Positions 48,756 through 59,576 of a DNA stretch of 64,000 nt are shown one piece after another. How positions within the stretch are numbered: position 1 is the first letter of the stretch; each line of letters begins with the position of its first letter. Below the pieces are notes generated by a model, which searched no databases, had not been told where the DNA came from, and saw nothing but the letters and a program-made list of their open reading frames with translations. The stretch is taken from NCBI GenBank assembly GCA_020846875.1, contig JADLDB010000113.1, forward strand, positions 102,389 to 166,388. Direction: 5' to 3'. The position numbers were made by a program, and so were the translations under genes. The DNA is from Myxococcales bacterium (GTDB taxonomy: Bacteria > Myxococcota > Myxococcia > Myxococcales > Myxococcaceae).

Positions 48756-49028
48756 CGACGCGCGGCCTTACCCCACCTCGACGCCGGACGGGAGGCCTGG
48801 CGTCGCCAACACGTCCAAGGGGAGCCCCGGGTGACCAGCGCCCTCGCCCAGCACGAGGTGCACCTGGCCGGCGAGATCACGCGTCCCACGTCCCGGCGCA
48901 AAGGGATGACCGACCTCCACCGGCCACGACGGGAGCGGGCGCTTGGGTCTGACGAACCGACCGTTCGCCTCGCCAGCCTCGCCCCGAAATTGTGGACCCG
49001 GCGGCCGCGGCGTACGTTGAGCGGGCCG
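48756..49028. other. Intergenic region between amidase and DgkA-family gene
   Basis: 273 bp separate the divergent starts. The dgkA frame stays open upstream but reads as unlikely Arg/Pro-rich sequence, so it is not counted. An imperfect inverted repeat CGAAC-CGACC-GTTCG (48953-48967) lies about 60 bp before the dgkA start and could be an operator. No small gene is seen. Confidence 0.5.
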
Positions 49029-49709
49029 ATGTCGAGAGCACCGCCACCGCCGTTCAAGCCTTCGACGCAGCCGACCAGCTTCTACCGATCAGTGCTGTAC
49101 GCGTGGAGCGGCCTCATCCACACCGTGGTGCACCAGCGCAACATGCGCATGCACGTCATCTCGGCCATCCTGGTGGGGCTGGTGGGCAGCGGGATCCCCT
49201 TGGGCCTCGCGGAGAAGGTGACGCTGATCTTCTGCGTGGTGATGATCCTCTTCGCCGAGATGCTCAACTCCGCGCTCGAGCAGTTGGTGGATCTGGCCAT
49301 TCAGCAGTTCGACGAGAAGGCGCGGCTGACCAAGGACATCGCGGCCGCGGGCGTGCTGGTGCTGGCGATCGGCACGGTGGTGATCTTCGCCGCGGTGCTG
49401 GTGCACAACGCCGACACCATCTTCGCCAACGTCCCGGCCATCGAGCGGCAGGTGCTGTGGGGGGTGCCGCTCACTTTCCTCGGCGGCGCGCTGATGCACG
49501 AGGCGAAGAAGCCTCTGGCGGTGGACGCGGCCTGCGCCCTCGCTGCGCTGGGGGTGTGGATCCGCACCATCTGGTGGACCGAGAGCTACGTCTTCTCGGC
49601 GATGACGCTGGGGATGCTGATCGTCTGCATCAACGCCGCGGGCACGCGCCAATGGGAGCGACGCCGGAGCCGGAGCGCAGAGAAGCCAGAAAAACAAAAC
49701 CCGGCTTGA
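49029..49709 (+). CDS. dgkA: DgkA-family diacylglycerol/undecaprenol kinase
   Basis: 226 residues from ATG 49029. After a short Pro-rich N-terminus, the DgkA core has AWSGLIHTVVHQRNMRMHV and the conserved acidic/Asn motif AEMLNSALEQLVDL. About five membrane segments follow, including extra ones at the C-terminus (WGVPLTFLGGALMHEA, VFSAMTLGMLIVCI), making it longer than the usual ~120 residues. These enzymes phosphorylate diacylglycerol or undecaprenol in the inner membrane. The stop codon lies in the loop of a terminator hairpin. Confidence 0.9.
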   Translation: MSRAPPPPFKPSTQPTSFYRSVLYAWSGLIHTVVHQRNMRMHVISAILVGLVGSGIPLGLAEKVTLIFCVVMILFAEMLNSALEQLVDLAIQQFDEKARLTKDIAAAGVLVLAIGTVVIFAAVLVHNADTIFANVPAIERQVLWGVPLTFLGGALMHEAKKPLAVDAACALAALGVWIRTIWWTESYVFSAMTLGMLIVCINAAGTRQWERRRSRSAEKPEKQNPA

Positions 49710-49723
49710 GGCCGGGTTCCTTT
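49698..49723 (+). terminator. Intrinsic terminator overlapping the dgkA stop
   Basis: AACCCGGC (49698-49705) pairs with GCCGGGTT (49711-49718), loop TTGAG, followed by CCTTT. The TGA stop (49707-49709) sits in the loop. Confidence 0.8.
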
Positions 49724-49837
49724 CGCGCTTCGTGGCGACACCAGGCCGCCGCGCGTTCGCCGTTACAGCGTCCCCTCGAGGGCTGAAGGTCCCGGAGCCA
49801 GTCCGATGCCTTCAAGCGCCCCGTGGGGTGAAGCTCA

Positions 49838-50032
49838 TCAGGCGGAAAGCCGGTTCTCCGGCGAGTTCCCCTCAGAAGAGCGAGCCTGATCTGCTTCCTT
49901 CAGGTCGTTCGTCACGAGGTCGATGAGCTCAGTGGCGATATCCAGAATTTGGTTCGCAGTGTAGCCACCCTCGCGCAGGTTCGCAAAGAAGGTCCGCGCC
50001 AGGATCTTCGTGCCCTTCTTGTCGGTGCTCAC
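49838..50032 (-). CDS. Small conserved-looking protein (64 aa)
   Basis: 64 residues from GTG 50032, with GGAGGGAG about 6 nt upstream. It reads MSTDKKGTKILARTFF, then LREGGYTANQILDIATELIDLVTNDLK, a well-formed helical unit, and an acidic tail. No domain or signal is recognised. It is divergent from the FAD protein. The ribosome site and pattern support a genuine gene. Confidence 0.7.
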   Translation of the reverse strand: MSTDKKGTKILARTFFANLREGGYTANQILDIATELIDLVTNDLKEADQARSSEGNSPENRLSA

Positions 50033-50298
50033 GACATCTCCCTCCGTCCAGCCGGGTCTACGGCCCGGGCACGGTGGCCCTCTTCACCCTTCGTGCCAGC
50101 AGACAGGTCACCAAAGGTTCTGGATTCACTGACGTTTTGGAGTCACGGGTGCGAATCGTCCTTCGCACTCGCCCGGGCGGCGACCCAGTCCAGTGCGAAC
50201 GGAGCGAGGCACCTCACGACTTTTCAACGACTTCCAATTCTCAAGTCTTTTCGAGGGGCTGGCTCGGCGGTGCGAGGCCGGGTAGAGGCGAGCGCGGG
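50033..50298. other. Intergenic region before the FAD-protein gene
   Basis: 266 bp between divergent starts. It contains a perfect inverted repeat GTGCGAA-(6 nt)-TTCGCAC at 50149-50168 and a further GTGCGAA about 20 bp downstream, plus AT-richer sequence near the plus-strand start. These could be regulator sites or an RNA hairpin. No gene is seen. Confidence 0.5.
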
Positions 50299-51915
50299 AT
50301 GCGGCTCCGGGTGAACAACGTGCCGCTGTGGCTGGACGAGCCGCAGTCGGCGCTGGCGAAGAAGGCGGCGCAGAAGCTGGGCGTGTCCCCTGAGGCCTTG
50401 GCGCAGGTGCGGGTGGTGCGGCAGGTGCTGGACGCGCGCAAGAAGAACCACCCCCGGACCATCTACACGCTGGAGGTGGAGCTCGCTGCCGGGAAGCAGC
50501 CGGCGACCTTGCCTGTGGACGTGAGTGAGGTGGAGCCCGACGCCCCGGCGCCCGGGCCGGTGAGGCGCGCCCCCCAGCAGCGGCCGATCATCGTGGGCAT
50601 GGGCCCGGCGGGCCTGTTCTGCGCGCTGGCCCTGGCGGAGCGCGGGGTGAAGTCGCTCCTTCTCGAGCGCGGCAAGGACGTGATCGAGCGGCGCAAGGAC
50701 GTGGCGAAGCTGATGCGCGACGGCACCCTGCTGCCCGAGAGCAACATGAACTTCGGCGAAGGCGGCGCCGGCGCGTACACCGACGGCAAGCTGTCCACGC
50801 GGATCAACCACCCGCTGGTGAAGAAGGTGATCTCCACCTTCGCGAGGTACGGCGCGCCTCAGCAGATCCTGGTCGACGGCAAGCCGCACATCGGCTCCGA
50901 CTTGCTGCCCTTCGCGGTGGAGGCGATGCGGAAGGACCTGGTCGCCCTGGGCGTGGAGGTGCGCTTCGGCGCCCGCGTAGAGGACCTGCTCTACCGGGAC
51001 GGCCTGGTGGCGGGGGTGAAGCTGGCCGACGGCACCACGGTGGACTCGGATCGGGTGGTGCTGGCGCCGGGGAACTCCGCGCGCGAGCTGTACGAGCGCT
51101 TCGCCGCCGACGGCCGGGTGCTGGTGGAAGCCAAGCCGTTCGCGATCGGCTTCCGCGCCGAGCACCCCCAGGCGTTGATCAACGCCCTCCAGTACGGAGA
51201 GAAGGTGGCCGGCGACGCGCGACTGCCGCCCGCGGACTACAAGCTGGCCGAGAACCTGGCCGTCGACGGCGACGTGCGCGGCGTCTACAGCTTCTGCATG
51301 TGCCCCGGGGGCATCGTCGTGCCCACCCCCACCGAGGACGGGATGCAGTGCACCAACGGCATGTCCAACTCGCGGCGCAACGCGAAGTTCGCCAACGCCG
51401 GCATCGTGGTGTCCGTCTCGGTGGAGGACTTCGCCCGCGCTGGCTTCACGGGCCCGCTGGCCGGCCTCGCCTTCCAGCGGCACTGGGAGCAGCAGGCCTA
51501 CGAATTGGGCGGTGGGAAGTACTTCGCGCCGTCCCAGTCGATCCCCGACTACCTCGCGGGCCGGGTGTCGAAGCCGCCGTCGGGCACCACCTACCGCCCG
51601 GGCCTGGCGCAGGTGGACTTGAACCGCCTCTTCCCCGCCTGGCTGACCGCGTCCCTCAAGCAGGCGCTCAGGGCCTTCGATCGCCAGATGAAGGGCTTCC
51701 TCACCAGCCAGGGGACGTTGATCGGCATCGAGGCGCGGACCAGCGCGCCGGTGCGCGTCACCCGGAACGAGGCGCTGCAGTCGGTGTCTGTGAAGGGCCT
51801 CTACCCCGCCGGCGAGGGGTGTGGGTACGCTGGCGGCATCGTGTCGTCCGGCCTCGACGGCATTCGGATCGCCGAGCAGATCTGCGCCGAGCTGGACGCG
51901 GTGGGCCAAGGCTAA
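50299..51915 (+). CDS. FAD-dependent oxidoreductase (YhiN/HI0933-like fold, large type)
   Basis: 538 residues from ATG 50299; the frame is open upstream but unlikely. An N-terminal ~90-residue segment (MRLRVNNVPLWLDEP) precedes the FAD-binding Rossmann motif PIIVGMGPAGLFCALALAERG with an acidic end LLLERG. Further marks are NMNFGEGGAGAYTDGKL, the RNAKFANAG region and the C-terminal GLYPAGEGCGYAGGIVSSG with the FAD-closing DGIRIAEQI. It matches a family often labelled NAD(FAD)-utilising dehydrogenases, whose substrate is unknown. Cytoplasmic. Confidence 0.88.
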   Translation: MRLRVNNVPLWLDEPQSALAKKAAQKLGVSPEALAQVRVVRQVLDARKKNHPRTIYTLEVELAAGKQPATLPVDVSEVEPDAPAPGPVRRAPQQRPIIVGMGPAGLFCALALAERGVKSLLLERGKDVIERRKDVAKLMRDGTLLPESNMNFGEGGAGAYTDGKLSTRINHPLVKKVISTFARYGAPQQILVDGKPHIGSDLLPFAVEAMRKDLVALGVEVRFGARVEDLLYRDGLVAGVKLADGTTVDSDRVVLAPGNSARELYERFAADGRVLVEAKPFAIGFRAEHPQALINALQYGEKVAGDARLPPADYKLAENLAVDGDVRGVYSFCMCPGGIVVPTPTEDGMQCTNGMSNSRRNAKFANAGIVVSVSVEDFARAGFTGPLAGLAFQRHWEQQAYELGGGKYFAPSQSIPDYLAGRVSKPPSGTTYRPGLAQVDLNRLFPAWLTASLKQALRAFDRQMKGFLTSQGTLIGIEARTSAPVRVTRNEALQSVSVKGLYPAGEGCGYAGGIVSSGLDGIRIAEQICAELDAVGQG

Positions 51916-51930
51916 CGGACGAGAGGCGCG

Positions 51931-52296
51931 ATGAAATACCGGGTCAGGAGCAAGGAAGGCGAGCTGGAGTACGAGAGCTTCGGTCAGGTGGAGAAGGCCT
52001 GGCTGCTCGGGCTCATCGATCCCGAGGATGAGATCCTCGAGGAGGGCCACGAGAAGTGGCGCAAGGCCAACACCTTCCCGCTGCTGGCCAACGCGCGGCG
52101 GTCCGGCGAGCAGGTGTGGGTGGGCACCTGGTTCATCTGGACGTTGATCGGCGTGGCGGGCGGGACGGTGGCGCTCTGGCTGCTCCGCGGCGAGTCCTTG
52201 CGGGAGAAGGGCATTGGCCTGGTGGTGGCCTTCATCACCGCCGGGTTGATGCTCAAGGTGACGATGAACGCCTACGCCCGGCGAAAGCCGCACTGA
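51931..52296 (+). CDS. Small membrane protein with GYF_2-like N-terminus
   Basis: 121 residues. The first ~55 residues (YRVRSKEGELEYESFGQVEKAWLLGLI, EEGHEKWRKANTF) resemble a GYF_2/DUF4339-like fold. Two membrane segments follow (WFIWTLIGVAGGTVALWLL and IGLVVAFITAGLMLKV), ending in RRKPH. It follows the FAD gene by 15 bp on the same strand and converges directly with the START-domain gene. Role unknown. Confidence 0.8.
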   Translation: MKYRVRSKEGELEYESFGQVEKAWLLGLIDPEDEILEEGHEKWRKANTFPLLANARRSGEQVWVGTWFIWTLIGVAGGTVALWLLRGESLREKGIGLVVAFITAGLMLKVTMNAYARRKPH

Positions 52297-52932
52297 TCAC
52301 TTGCTGCCGGCGGCCGCGTCGCGCTGCTCCTTCACCACCTTCTTGATCGCCGAGAACACCTTCGGCACCGCGATGCCGTTGGCCTTGTTGGCGATCCAGT
52401 TGGGGATCGAGCCCCCCGGCGAGGTGTAGACGTAGTAGGTGGCGAAGGTCTTCTTCCCGTCCTCGCGGGGCTCGAGCAGCCAGTAGCCGTCGTTCACCCG
52501 CACCCGCACGATGTCGTCCTTCACCGGCATCAGCGCGTCCTGATCGTTCACCGCCGTCCACGACACCTTGAGGAAGCCCTTGCCCTCCTTCCAGTCCGAC
52601 TCGTCGAGCAGCTTGATGATGTAGTCGCGCTTACTGACCAGCGGCGTGTTGAGGCACGAGTAGAAGAGGATCTCTTTGTCACCCTCGCTGCGCTTGAGCA
52701 CCTTCGCCACCTCGGTGTACGGCATCGTCTTCGTGTAGGCCTCCAGATCTCGAAGGGCCTTCCAGATCTCGTGCGGCGTCGCGTCGATGAGGCCGATGGC
52801 GCGCATCTCGCGCACCTCGCTGCCCTCGCGCTCGCGGCCGTAGATCTTGATGCCGTCGTCTTCCGCCGACAGCTTCCACCGGGGCTCGTCTGCCCCCAAG
52901 AGCAGGAGGGGAATCAACACCAGGCTGGTCAT
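52297..52932 (-). CDS. Exported START-domain (SRPBCC) protein
   Basis: 211 residues from ATG 52932. A short signal peptide (MTSLVLIPLLLLGA) is followed by a START/lipid-transfer domain (~25-205): WKLSAEDDGIKIYGRE, ATPHEIWKALRDLEAYTKTMPYT, DYIIKLLDES and YYVYTSPGGSIPNWIANK. It should bind a hydrophobic ligand in the periplasm. Convergent and directly adjacent to the small membrane protein gene, and divergent from the OB-fold gene. Confidence 0.87.
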   Translation of the reverse strand: MTSLVLIPLLLLGADEPRWKLSAEDDGIKIYGREREGSEVREMRAIGLIDATPHEIWKALRDLEAYTKTMPYTEVAKVLKRSEGDKEILFYSCLNTPLVSKRDYIIKLLDESDWKEGKGFLKVSWTAVNDQDALMPVKDDIVRVRVNDGYWLLEPREDGKKTFATYYVYTSPGGSIPNWIANKANGIAVPKVFSAIKKVVKEQRDAAAGSK

Positions 52933-52981
52933 GTCTTCATCCTGTCGAAAGTGTGCACGAACGCGGTTAGTGTGCCACGCC

Positions 52982-53755
52982 GTGAGCCAGACCGAAACGC
53001 AACCCGAGAATTCAAGCGCCCCCGCCGACGAGCAGATCCGCAAGATCTACGCGAAGGACCTGAAGGTGGGCGAATCCATCCTCACCGTCTTCAAGGCGAC
53101 CCGCAGGGAGCGCCTGGCCAGCCGCGCCGGCAAGCCGTACCTGGTGATCGGCCTGGTCGATCGCACCGGCGAAGTGGACGCGCGGGTCTTCGACAACGTC
53201 GACGCCGCAGAGAAGGCCTTCGTCACCGGCGACTTCCTGCTCGTGGCCGGGAAGGTGGGCCACTTCCACGGGCAGCCGCAGATCATCATCGAGCGGCTGG
53301 AGCGGCTCGATCCGGATCCCATCGACGCCGCCGAGTTCGCCTGGACCGCGCCGCCTCCCTCCGAGAAGCCGGCGAAGGCCGAGAAGACGAAGAGCGAGCG
53401 GCCCGACAAGGGTGACAAGGCCGACGAGCCCGGCTCGCACAAGGCGGCCCGCCAGCGGGTGCTGCGGCTCCTGGACAACCCCCAGGTGGCCCAGGCGCTG
53501 GACCTGCTCGTCACCCACCTCGAGCGCTACATCGATGATCGGGTGGCCCAGAAGCTCGGCCAGCCGCGGCCCGAGCGGCCCGAGCGAAAGCCCAGAGGCC
53601 CGAAGGTCGAGCACAAAGGCGAAGTGAAGGCCGAAGGGAAGCCTGAGAAGGGCGAGCCTGCGAAGCGGGAGGCGCTGCCCGAAGGGCTGGCCTTCAAGCC
53701 CTTCAGCCAACTGGTGGGCGCTGCAAATTCCACCGAGGGGCCGTCCGAGGGGTAG
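52982..53755 (+). CDS. OB-fold nucleic-acid-binding protein
   Basis: 257 residues from GTG 52982. Residues ~20-105 form an OB-fold (tRNA_anti type), as in YhaM-like exonucleases: IYAKDLKVGESILTVFKAT, KPYLVIGLVDRTGEVDARVF and DFLLVAGKVGHFHGQPQII. A Lys/Pro/Glu-rich linker, a helical segment (RQRVLRLLDNPQVAQALDLL) and a second charged tail follow. The HD nuclease partner of YhaM is absent, but the next gene contains an HD-type domain, only 18 bp downstream. Confidence 0.85.
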   Translation: MSQTETQPENSSAPADEQIRKIYAKDLKVGESILTVFKATRRERLASRAGKPYLVIGLVDRTGEVDARVFDNVDAAEKAFVTGDFLLVAGKVGHFHGQPQIIIERLERLDPDPIDAAEFAWTAPPPSEKPAKAEKTKSERPDKGDKADEPGSHKAARQRVLRLLDNPQVAQALDLLVTHLERYIDDRVAQKLGQPRPERPERKPRGPKVEHKGEVKAEGKPEKGEPAKREALPEGLAFKPFSQLVGAANSTEGPSEG

Positions 53756-53773
53756 ACTCTCCTTCACTTCCGC

Positions 53774-55720
53774 ATGGCGAAACGTCTGGGTGAGCGGCTG
53801 ATCGAGGCCGGTCTCGTGTCGGCCGAGGCGGTCGAGCACGCCTTGAGCCACCAGAAGATCACCGGGCACCGGCTGGGCGATTGCCTGGTCGATCTGGGGC
53901 TCCTGCAAGAGACGGCGCTGCTCAAGTTCCTGGCGACCGAGTTCAAGACGCGCTTCGTGTCCGCCGACAAGCTGGCCAAGGCGCGCATCGCCCCCGAGGT
54001 GCTGGACAAGGTCCCGGTGCGGATGGCGGAGAACCAGGACTTCCTTCCCATCGCGCTGGATCCGGAGCGGAAGATCCTCTCCATCGTCATGGCCGAGCCG
54101 CAGAACGAGGCCCTGGTGAAAGAGATCGCCCTCGTCACCGAGATGAACGAGGTGTTCGCCTTCGTCGGCGTGCGCAGCGTGATCCAGGCGGGGATCAAGA
54201 AGCACTACTACGGCGATCCGACCGCCTTCGCCGCGCTGGAGGCGGGCGGCGGGGTGCAGGGCCTGACCCAGGACGTGAAGAAGATCAGCGGCGCCTACGA
54301 GAGCGCCGACTCGCGGATCGCCGCGGTGGGCGACGTCTCCAGCCGCACCAGCATCTCCGGCTCCGGCAAGTCCTCCAGCCGCATCAACCCCACCCAACTG
54401 CGCGAGGCGCTGGGCGCGGTGCGCGGCACGGTGGGGGAAAACGACTTCGTCGAGACCTTGAACATCCTGGTGGGGCTCCTGGAGCTGCCCCGCAAGGACT
54501 TCCGCGGCCACTCCGCGCAGATCGCCCGCCAGTCGGCGTTGATCGCCCGGCGCATGGGGGTGCAGCCGCGTGAGGTGGCGCACCTCTCCATCGCCTCGTA
54601 CCTGCACGACCTCGGCAAGCGGGCCGACCGCCACTACACCCTGCCCGCCCTGGCCGCCAAGGCGGAGCTCAAGACGGAGGCCAAGCGGTACGCCCGCGCC
54701 CCCATCAAGCTGTTCGAGACGGTGCACCTGCCGGGCGGCGTCAACGCGGTCCTCGCGCAGCTCTACGAGGCCTTCGACGGCTCGGGCGTGCCCCAGGGCG
54801 TGAAGGGGGAGGAGATCACCGCCGGCGCCCGGGTGCTCGCGGTGGTGGACGCGTTCTTCGATCTCACCCGCAACCCCTTCAACCCCTTCGGCCGGGTGAT
54901 GCCCAAGCAGGAGGCGCTGGACTACCTGCGCAGCCAGGCGGGCGTGCTGTTCGATCCAGTGGTGGTGGACGCGCTGGACGTGCTGCAGAGCGGGGATCTG
55001 CTGCGCCAGCGGGTGGAGAACGACGGCCGGCAGATCTTCGTGGCCGATCCCGACGAGGGCGTGCGGACGGACCTGGTGGATGCGCTGGCCAAGGTGGGCC
55101 TGGTGGTGCAGACGGTACTCAAGCTGGACGGCGTCATCGACGCGGTGCTGGCCAACGAGGCCGACGCGGTGGTGGTGGGCCTGGGGTACGGCGTGGGGGA
55201 CATCGTCGCGCTGACCCAGTTCGTGCGCGCGCGGCCCGAGAGCGCGTCGGTGCCGGTGCTGGTGCTGGGCGATCCGACCGATCCACAGAGCCGGGAGCGG
55301 ATCGTCCAGTCAGGAGTGACCGGCTTCGTCGCCGTGCCGCTGAACCCCGACGAGGCGGCCACCACCATCCGGGGGGCGTACGCGGATCGGATCGATCACG
55401 GCGGCCTCGGCCACGTGGTGCGCGGGAACTTCGACGAGCTCGATCCAGCCGAGCTGGCGAAGATCCTCGGCACCGGGCGCAAGTCGGGGCGGCTGTCCGT
55501 GCGCGCCGGCACGCATGAGGGCTACCTGCAGTTGGAGCGCGGCCGGGTGGTGTTCGCCGCCCTGGCCGACAAGAAGGGCGACGACGCGATCACCCCGCTC
55601 TTCACCCTGCCTCAGGCGGACTTCCAGTTCGATCCCGAGGCGCTGCTGACGGACATGCCGAACACCGATCGGGATCTCGAGCTCGTCGCCCGCAAGCTCC
55701 CGGGCGTGCAGGCGGCCTGA
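53774..55720 (+). CDS. Four-domain regulator: MshEN, HD-type, receiver-like, DUF4388
   Basis: 648 residues. Residues ~1-130 are MshEN/GspE_N-like (KRLGERLIEAGLVSAEAVEHAL), a fold known to bind c-di-GMP in MshE. An HD-GYP-like domain (~215-410) has HSAQIARQSALIARRMG, the HD pair in YLHDLGKRAD and the GSGVPQG variant of the GYP loop. A receiver-like unit (~420-535; IFVADPDEGVRTDLV, DAVVVGLGYGVGD) lacks a clear phosphoacceptor Asp. A C-terminal DUF4388 domain (ELAKILGTGRKSGRLSVRAG) ends it. It may bind or degrade c-di-GMP. Confidence 0.9.
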   Translation: MAKRLGERLIEAGLVSAEAVEHALSHQKITGHRLGDCLVDLGLLQETALLKFLATEFKTRFVSADKLAKARIAPEVLDKVPVRMAENQDFLPIALDPERKILSIVMAEPQNEALVKEIALVTEMNEVFAFVGVRSVIQAGIKKHYYGDPTAFAALEAGGGVQGLTQDVKKISGAYESADSRIAAVGDVSSRTSISGSGKSSSRINPTQLREALGAVRGTVGENDFVETLNILVGLLELPRKDFRGHSAQIARQSALIARRMGVQPREVAHLSIASYLHDLGKRADRHYTLPALAAKAELKTEAKRYARAPIKLFETVHLPGGVNAVLAQLYEAFDGSGVPQGVKGEEITAGARVLAVVDAFFDLTRNPFNPFGRVMPKQEALDYLRSQAGVLFDPVVVDALDVLQSGDLLRQRVENDGRQIFVADPDEGVRTDLVDALAKVGLVVQTVLKLDGVIDAVLANEADAVVVGLGYGVGDIVALTQFVRARPESASVPVLVLGDPTDPQSRERIVQSGVTGFVAVPLNPDEAATTIRGAYADRIDHGGLGHVVRGNFDELDPAELAKILGTGRKSGRLSVRAGTHEGYLQLERGRVVFAALADKKGDDAITPLFTLPQADFQFDPEALLTDMPNTDRDLELVARKLPGVQAA

Positions 55721-55738
55721 TCCCCTCGAAGAGAGGGA

Positions 55739-56524
55739 TCAAGGTGAAGGGAAGCGCAGCCCCAGCAGGGCCTTCGCGTTCAGCGCACAGGCCAGCGCGG
55801 CCTGGTCGGCCTCCATCCCCTTCAGCTCGGCCACCTTCTTCGCCGTCTCCGCAACCCACCCGGGCTCGTTGGGCCACCTGCCGCGATGGGGCACGGGCGA
55901 GAGGTACGGGGCGTCGGTCTCCACCAGCAGCCGCTCCAGGGGCGCGAAGGCCACGGCAGCCTGCAGCGCCTCGGACTTCTTGTAGGTGACGACGCCAGAG
56001 ATGCTCAGGTGGAAGCCCAGGTCCAGGTAGCGGCGGGCGGCGCCGGGGTCCCCGGTGAAGCAGTGGATCATCCCGCGGGACATGCCCTCGCTCTTCAGGA
56101 TCGCGGCACACTCCACGTGGGCGTCGCGCACGTGGACGACCAGCGGCTTGTCCACCTGCCTGGCAAGCGCGCACTGCCGCCGCAGGGACTCGGCCTGCAC
56201 CTCGCGCGGCGAGTGATCGTAGAAGAAGTCGAGGCCCGCCTCGCCCACCGCGCAGACCTCGGGGAGCGCCACCAGCTTCTCCAGCGTGGCCCAGTCGGCG
56301 GGCGTGGCGGCGGCCGCGTCGTGCGGGTGAATGCCCATGGTGGGGGTCAGGAAGTCCGGGTGGGCGCGCGCCGCCTGCAGGGCGTGGCCGAAGTCGCCGG
56401 GCTTCTGCAGCAGGCCCACCACCACCGCGTGCACCACCCCAGCGGCCCTGGCGCGCTCGATCACCTCGGCGATCACCGGGAAGTCCTTCGGCTCGAGGTG
56501 GCAGTGGGCGTCGACGAGGATCAT
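55739..56524 (-). CDS. tatD: TatD family metal-dependent hydrolase
   Basis: 261 residues, full length. Motifs are DAHCHL at the N-terminus, GIHPHDA, GEAGLDFF, the His in VVHVRDA, HCFTGD and the ETDAPYL metal-binding Asp. TatD proteins are 3'-5' exonucleases active on DNA and RNA ends. It overlaps the HEAT-repeat gene by ATGA. Confidence 0.95.
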   Translation of the reverse strand: MILVDAHCHLEPKDFPVIAEVIERARAAGVVHAVVVGLLQKPGDFGHALQAARAHPDFLTPTMGIHPHDAAAATPADWATLEKLVALPEVCAVGEAGLDFFYDHSPREVQAESLRRQCALARQVDKPLVVHVRDAHVECAAILKSEGMSRGMIHCFTGDPGAARRYLDLGFHLSISGVVTYKKSEALQAAVAFAPLERLLVETDAPYLSPVPHRGRWPNEPGWVAETAKKVAELKGMEADQAALACALNAKALLGLRFPSP

Positions 56525-57501
56525 GGCGCCGCCGTCTCGTCCAGCATGGCCGCCAGCTCGGCGCGCGCCTCCGGATCCTCCAGCTTCAGCGCGCCGGCCT
56601 TCGCCCTGCCCGCCTCGCCCCCCAGGAGCAGCAGGGACTCGGCGAGATCGAGGCGCAGATCATCGTTGAGGGTGCCGTCGTCCAGGGCCGAGAGCAGCGT
56701 GGGCTCCAGCGAGCGGTCGCCCAGCAGGCCCAGCCCGCGCGCAGCCGCGCCCCGCGCCTCGTCCTTCGGGTTGCGCAGGATCTCCAGCAGCCGCTCCTTC
56801 GCGCCGGGGGCCTTCACCTCGCCGAGCAGCTCGATGGCCATGGCGCGGTCGACGGACCACTTCTTCGCGGCGCGCTTGAAGAGGTGCGCTACCCCGTCGG
56901 CGTCGCCCAGCAGCGCGAGCGCCCCGGCCAACTGGGTGCGATCGAAGGCCGGGACGAAGAAGCCACGGAAGGCGCGCTTCAAGTGCGGCAGCGCGTCCTT
57001 GTTACCCAGGCGGGCCAGCGCCGCGGCGGCCCGGAAGCGGAGCTCGGCGTCGTCGAGCGCCTCGAGCAGCACGTCCAGGCCGGCGGAGTGCTGCAGGGCC
57101 ACCATGCCGCGGGCGGCCTCGAAGCGGACCTGGGGGGCGTCGTCCTGGAGGGCGGCGGCGAGCAGGCCGCGGAGCTCCGGCCGCGCGAGATCGGCGAGGC
57201 GCCCCACCGCCTCCACCCGCACCCGCACGGCCGCGTCGCTGACGTGCCGCCGGAGGATCTCCACGGCCTCCTCCACCGGCAGCACGCCCACGGACAAGGC
57301 CAGGCCGGCGCAGCGCACCTCGAGCTGCTGGTCCGACAAGAGCCGCACCACGGCCGGGGCGAACTCCGCGCGCAGCTCCTTCGGCGAGCCCGAGGCGAGC
57401 TCGCACAGCGTGTCGGCGGCCTCGGCGCGGACCGGCGGGCTCTTCTCCCGCTCCAGGGTGAGAAGGGCCAGGTCGCGCTCGGCTCGGAGGTCGATGCTCA
57501 C
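56521..57501 (-). CDS. HEAT-repeat protein
   Basis: 326 residues made of about nine alpha-helical HEAT repeats (VRAEAADTLCELASG, VRVEAVGRLADLARPELR, VRFEAARGMVALQ, AAAALARLGNKDALPHL, AAARGLGLLGD). No signal or catalytic motif is present. The superhelix probably binds a protein partner. The stop overlaps the TatD start, and metG follows upstream on the same strand after 10 bp. Confidence 0.88.
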   Translation of the reverse strand: MSIDLRAERDLALLTLEREKSPPVRAEAADTLCELASGSPKELRAEFAPAVVRLLSDQQLEVRCAGLALSVGVLPVEEAVEILRRHVSDAAVRVRVEAVGRLADLARPELRGLLAAALQDDAPQVRFEAARGMVALQHSAGLDVLLEALDDAELRFRAAAALARLGNKDALPHLKRAFRGFFVPAFDRTQLAGALALLGDADGVAHLFKRAAKKWSVDRAMAIELLGEVKAPGAKERLLEILRNPKDEARGAAARGLGLLGDRSLEPTLLSALDDGTLNDDLRLDLAESLLLLGGEAGRAKAGALKLEDPEARAELAAMLDETAAP

Positions 57502-57511
57502 GGGGGCCGGT

Positions 57512-59572
<2,061 letters not shown>

Positions 59573-59576
59573 GGCT

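Noticed and set aside
46809..49028. Upstream extension of the dgkA frame
   Set aside because: It runs antisense to the amidase; the DgkA family starts near the ATG at 49029.
49838..51915. Toxin-antitoxin pair (64-aa protein and neighbour)
   Set aside because: The genes are divergent and the larger encodes a full-length FAD enzyme; no toxin fold is seen.
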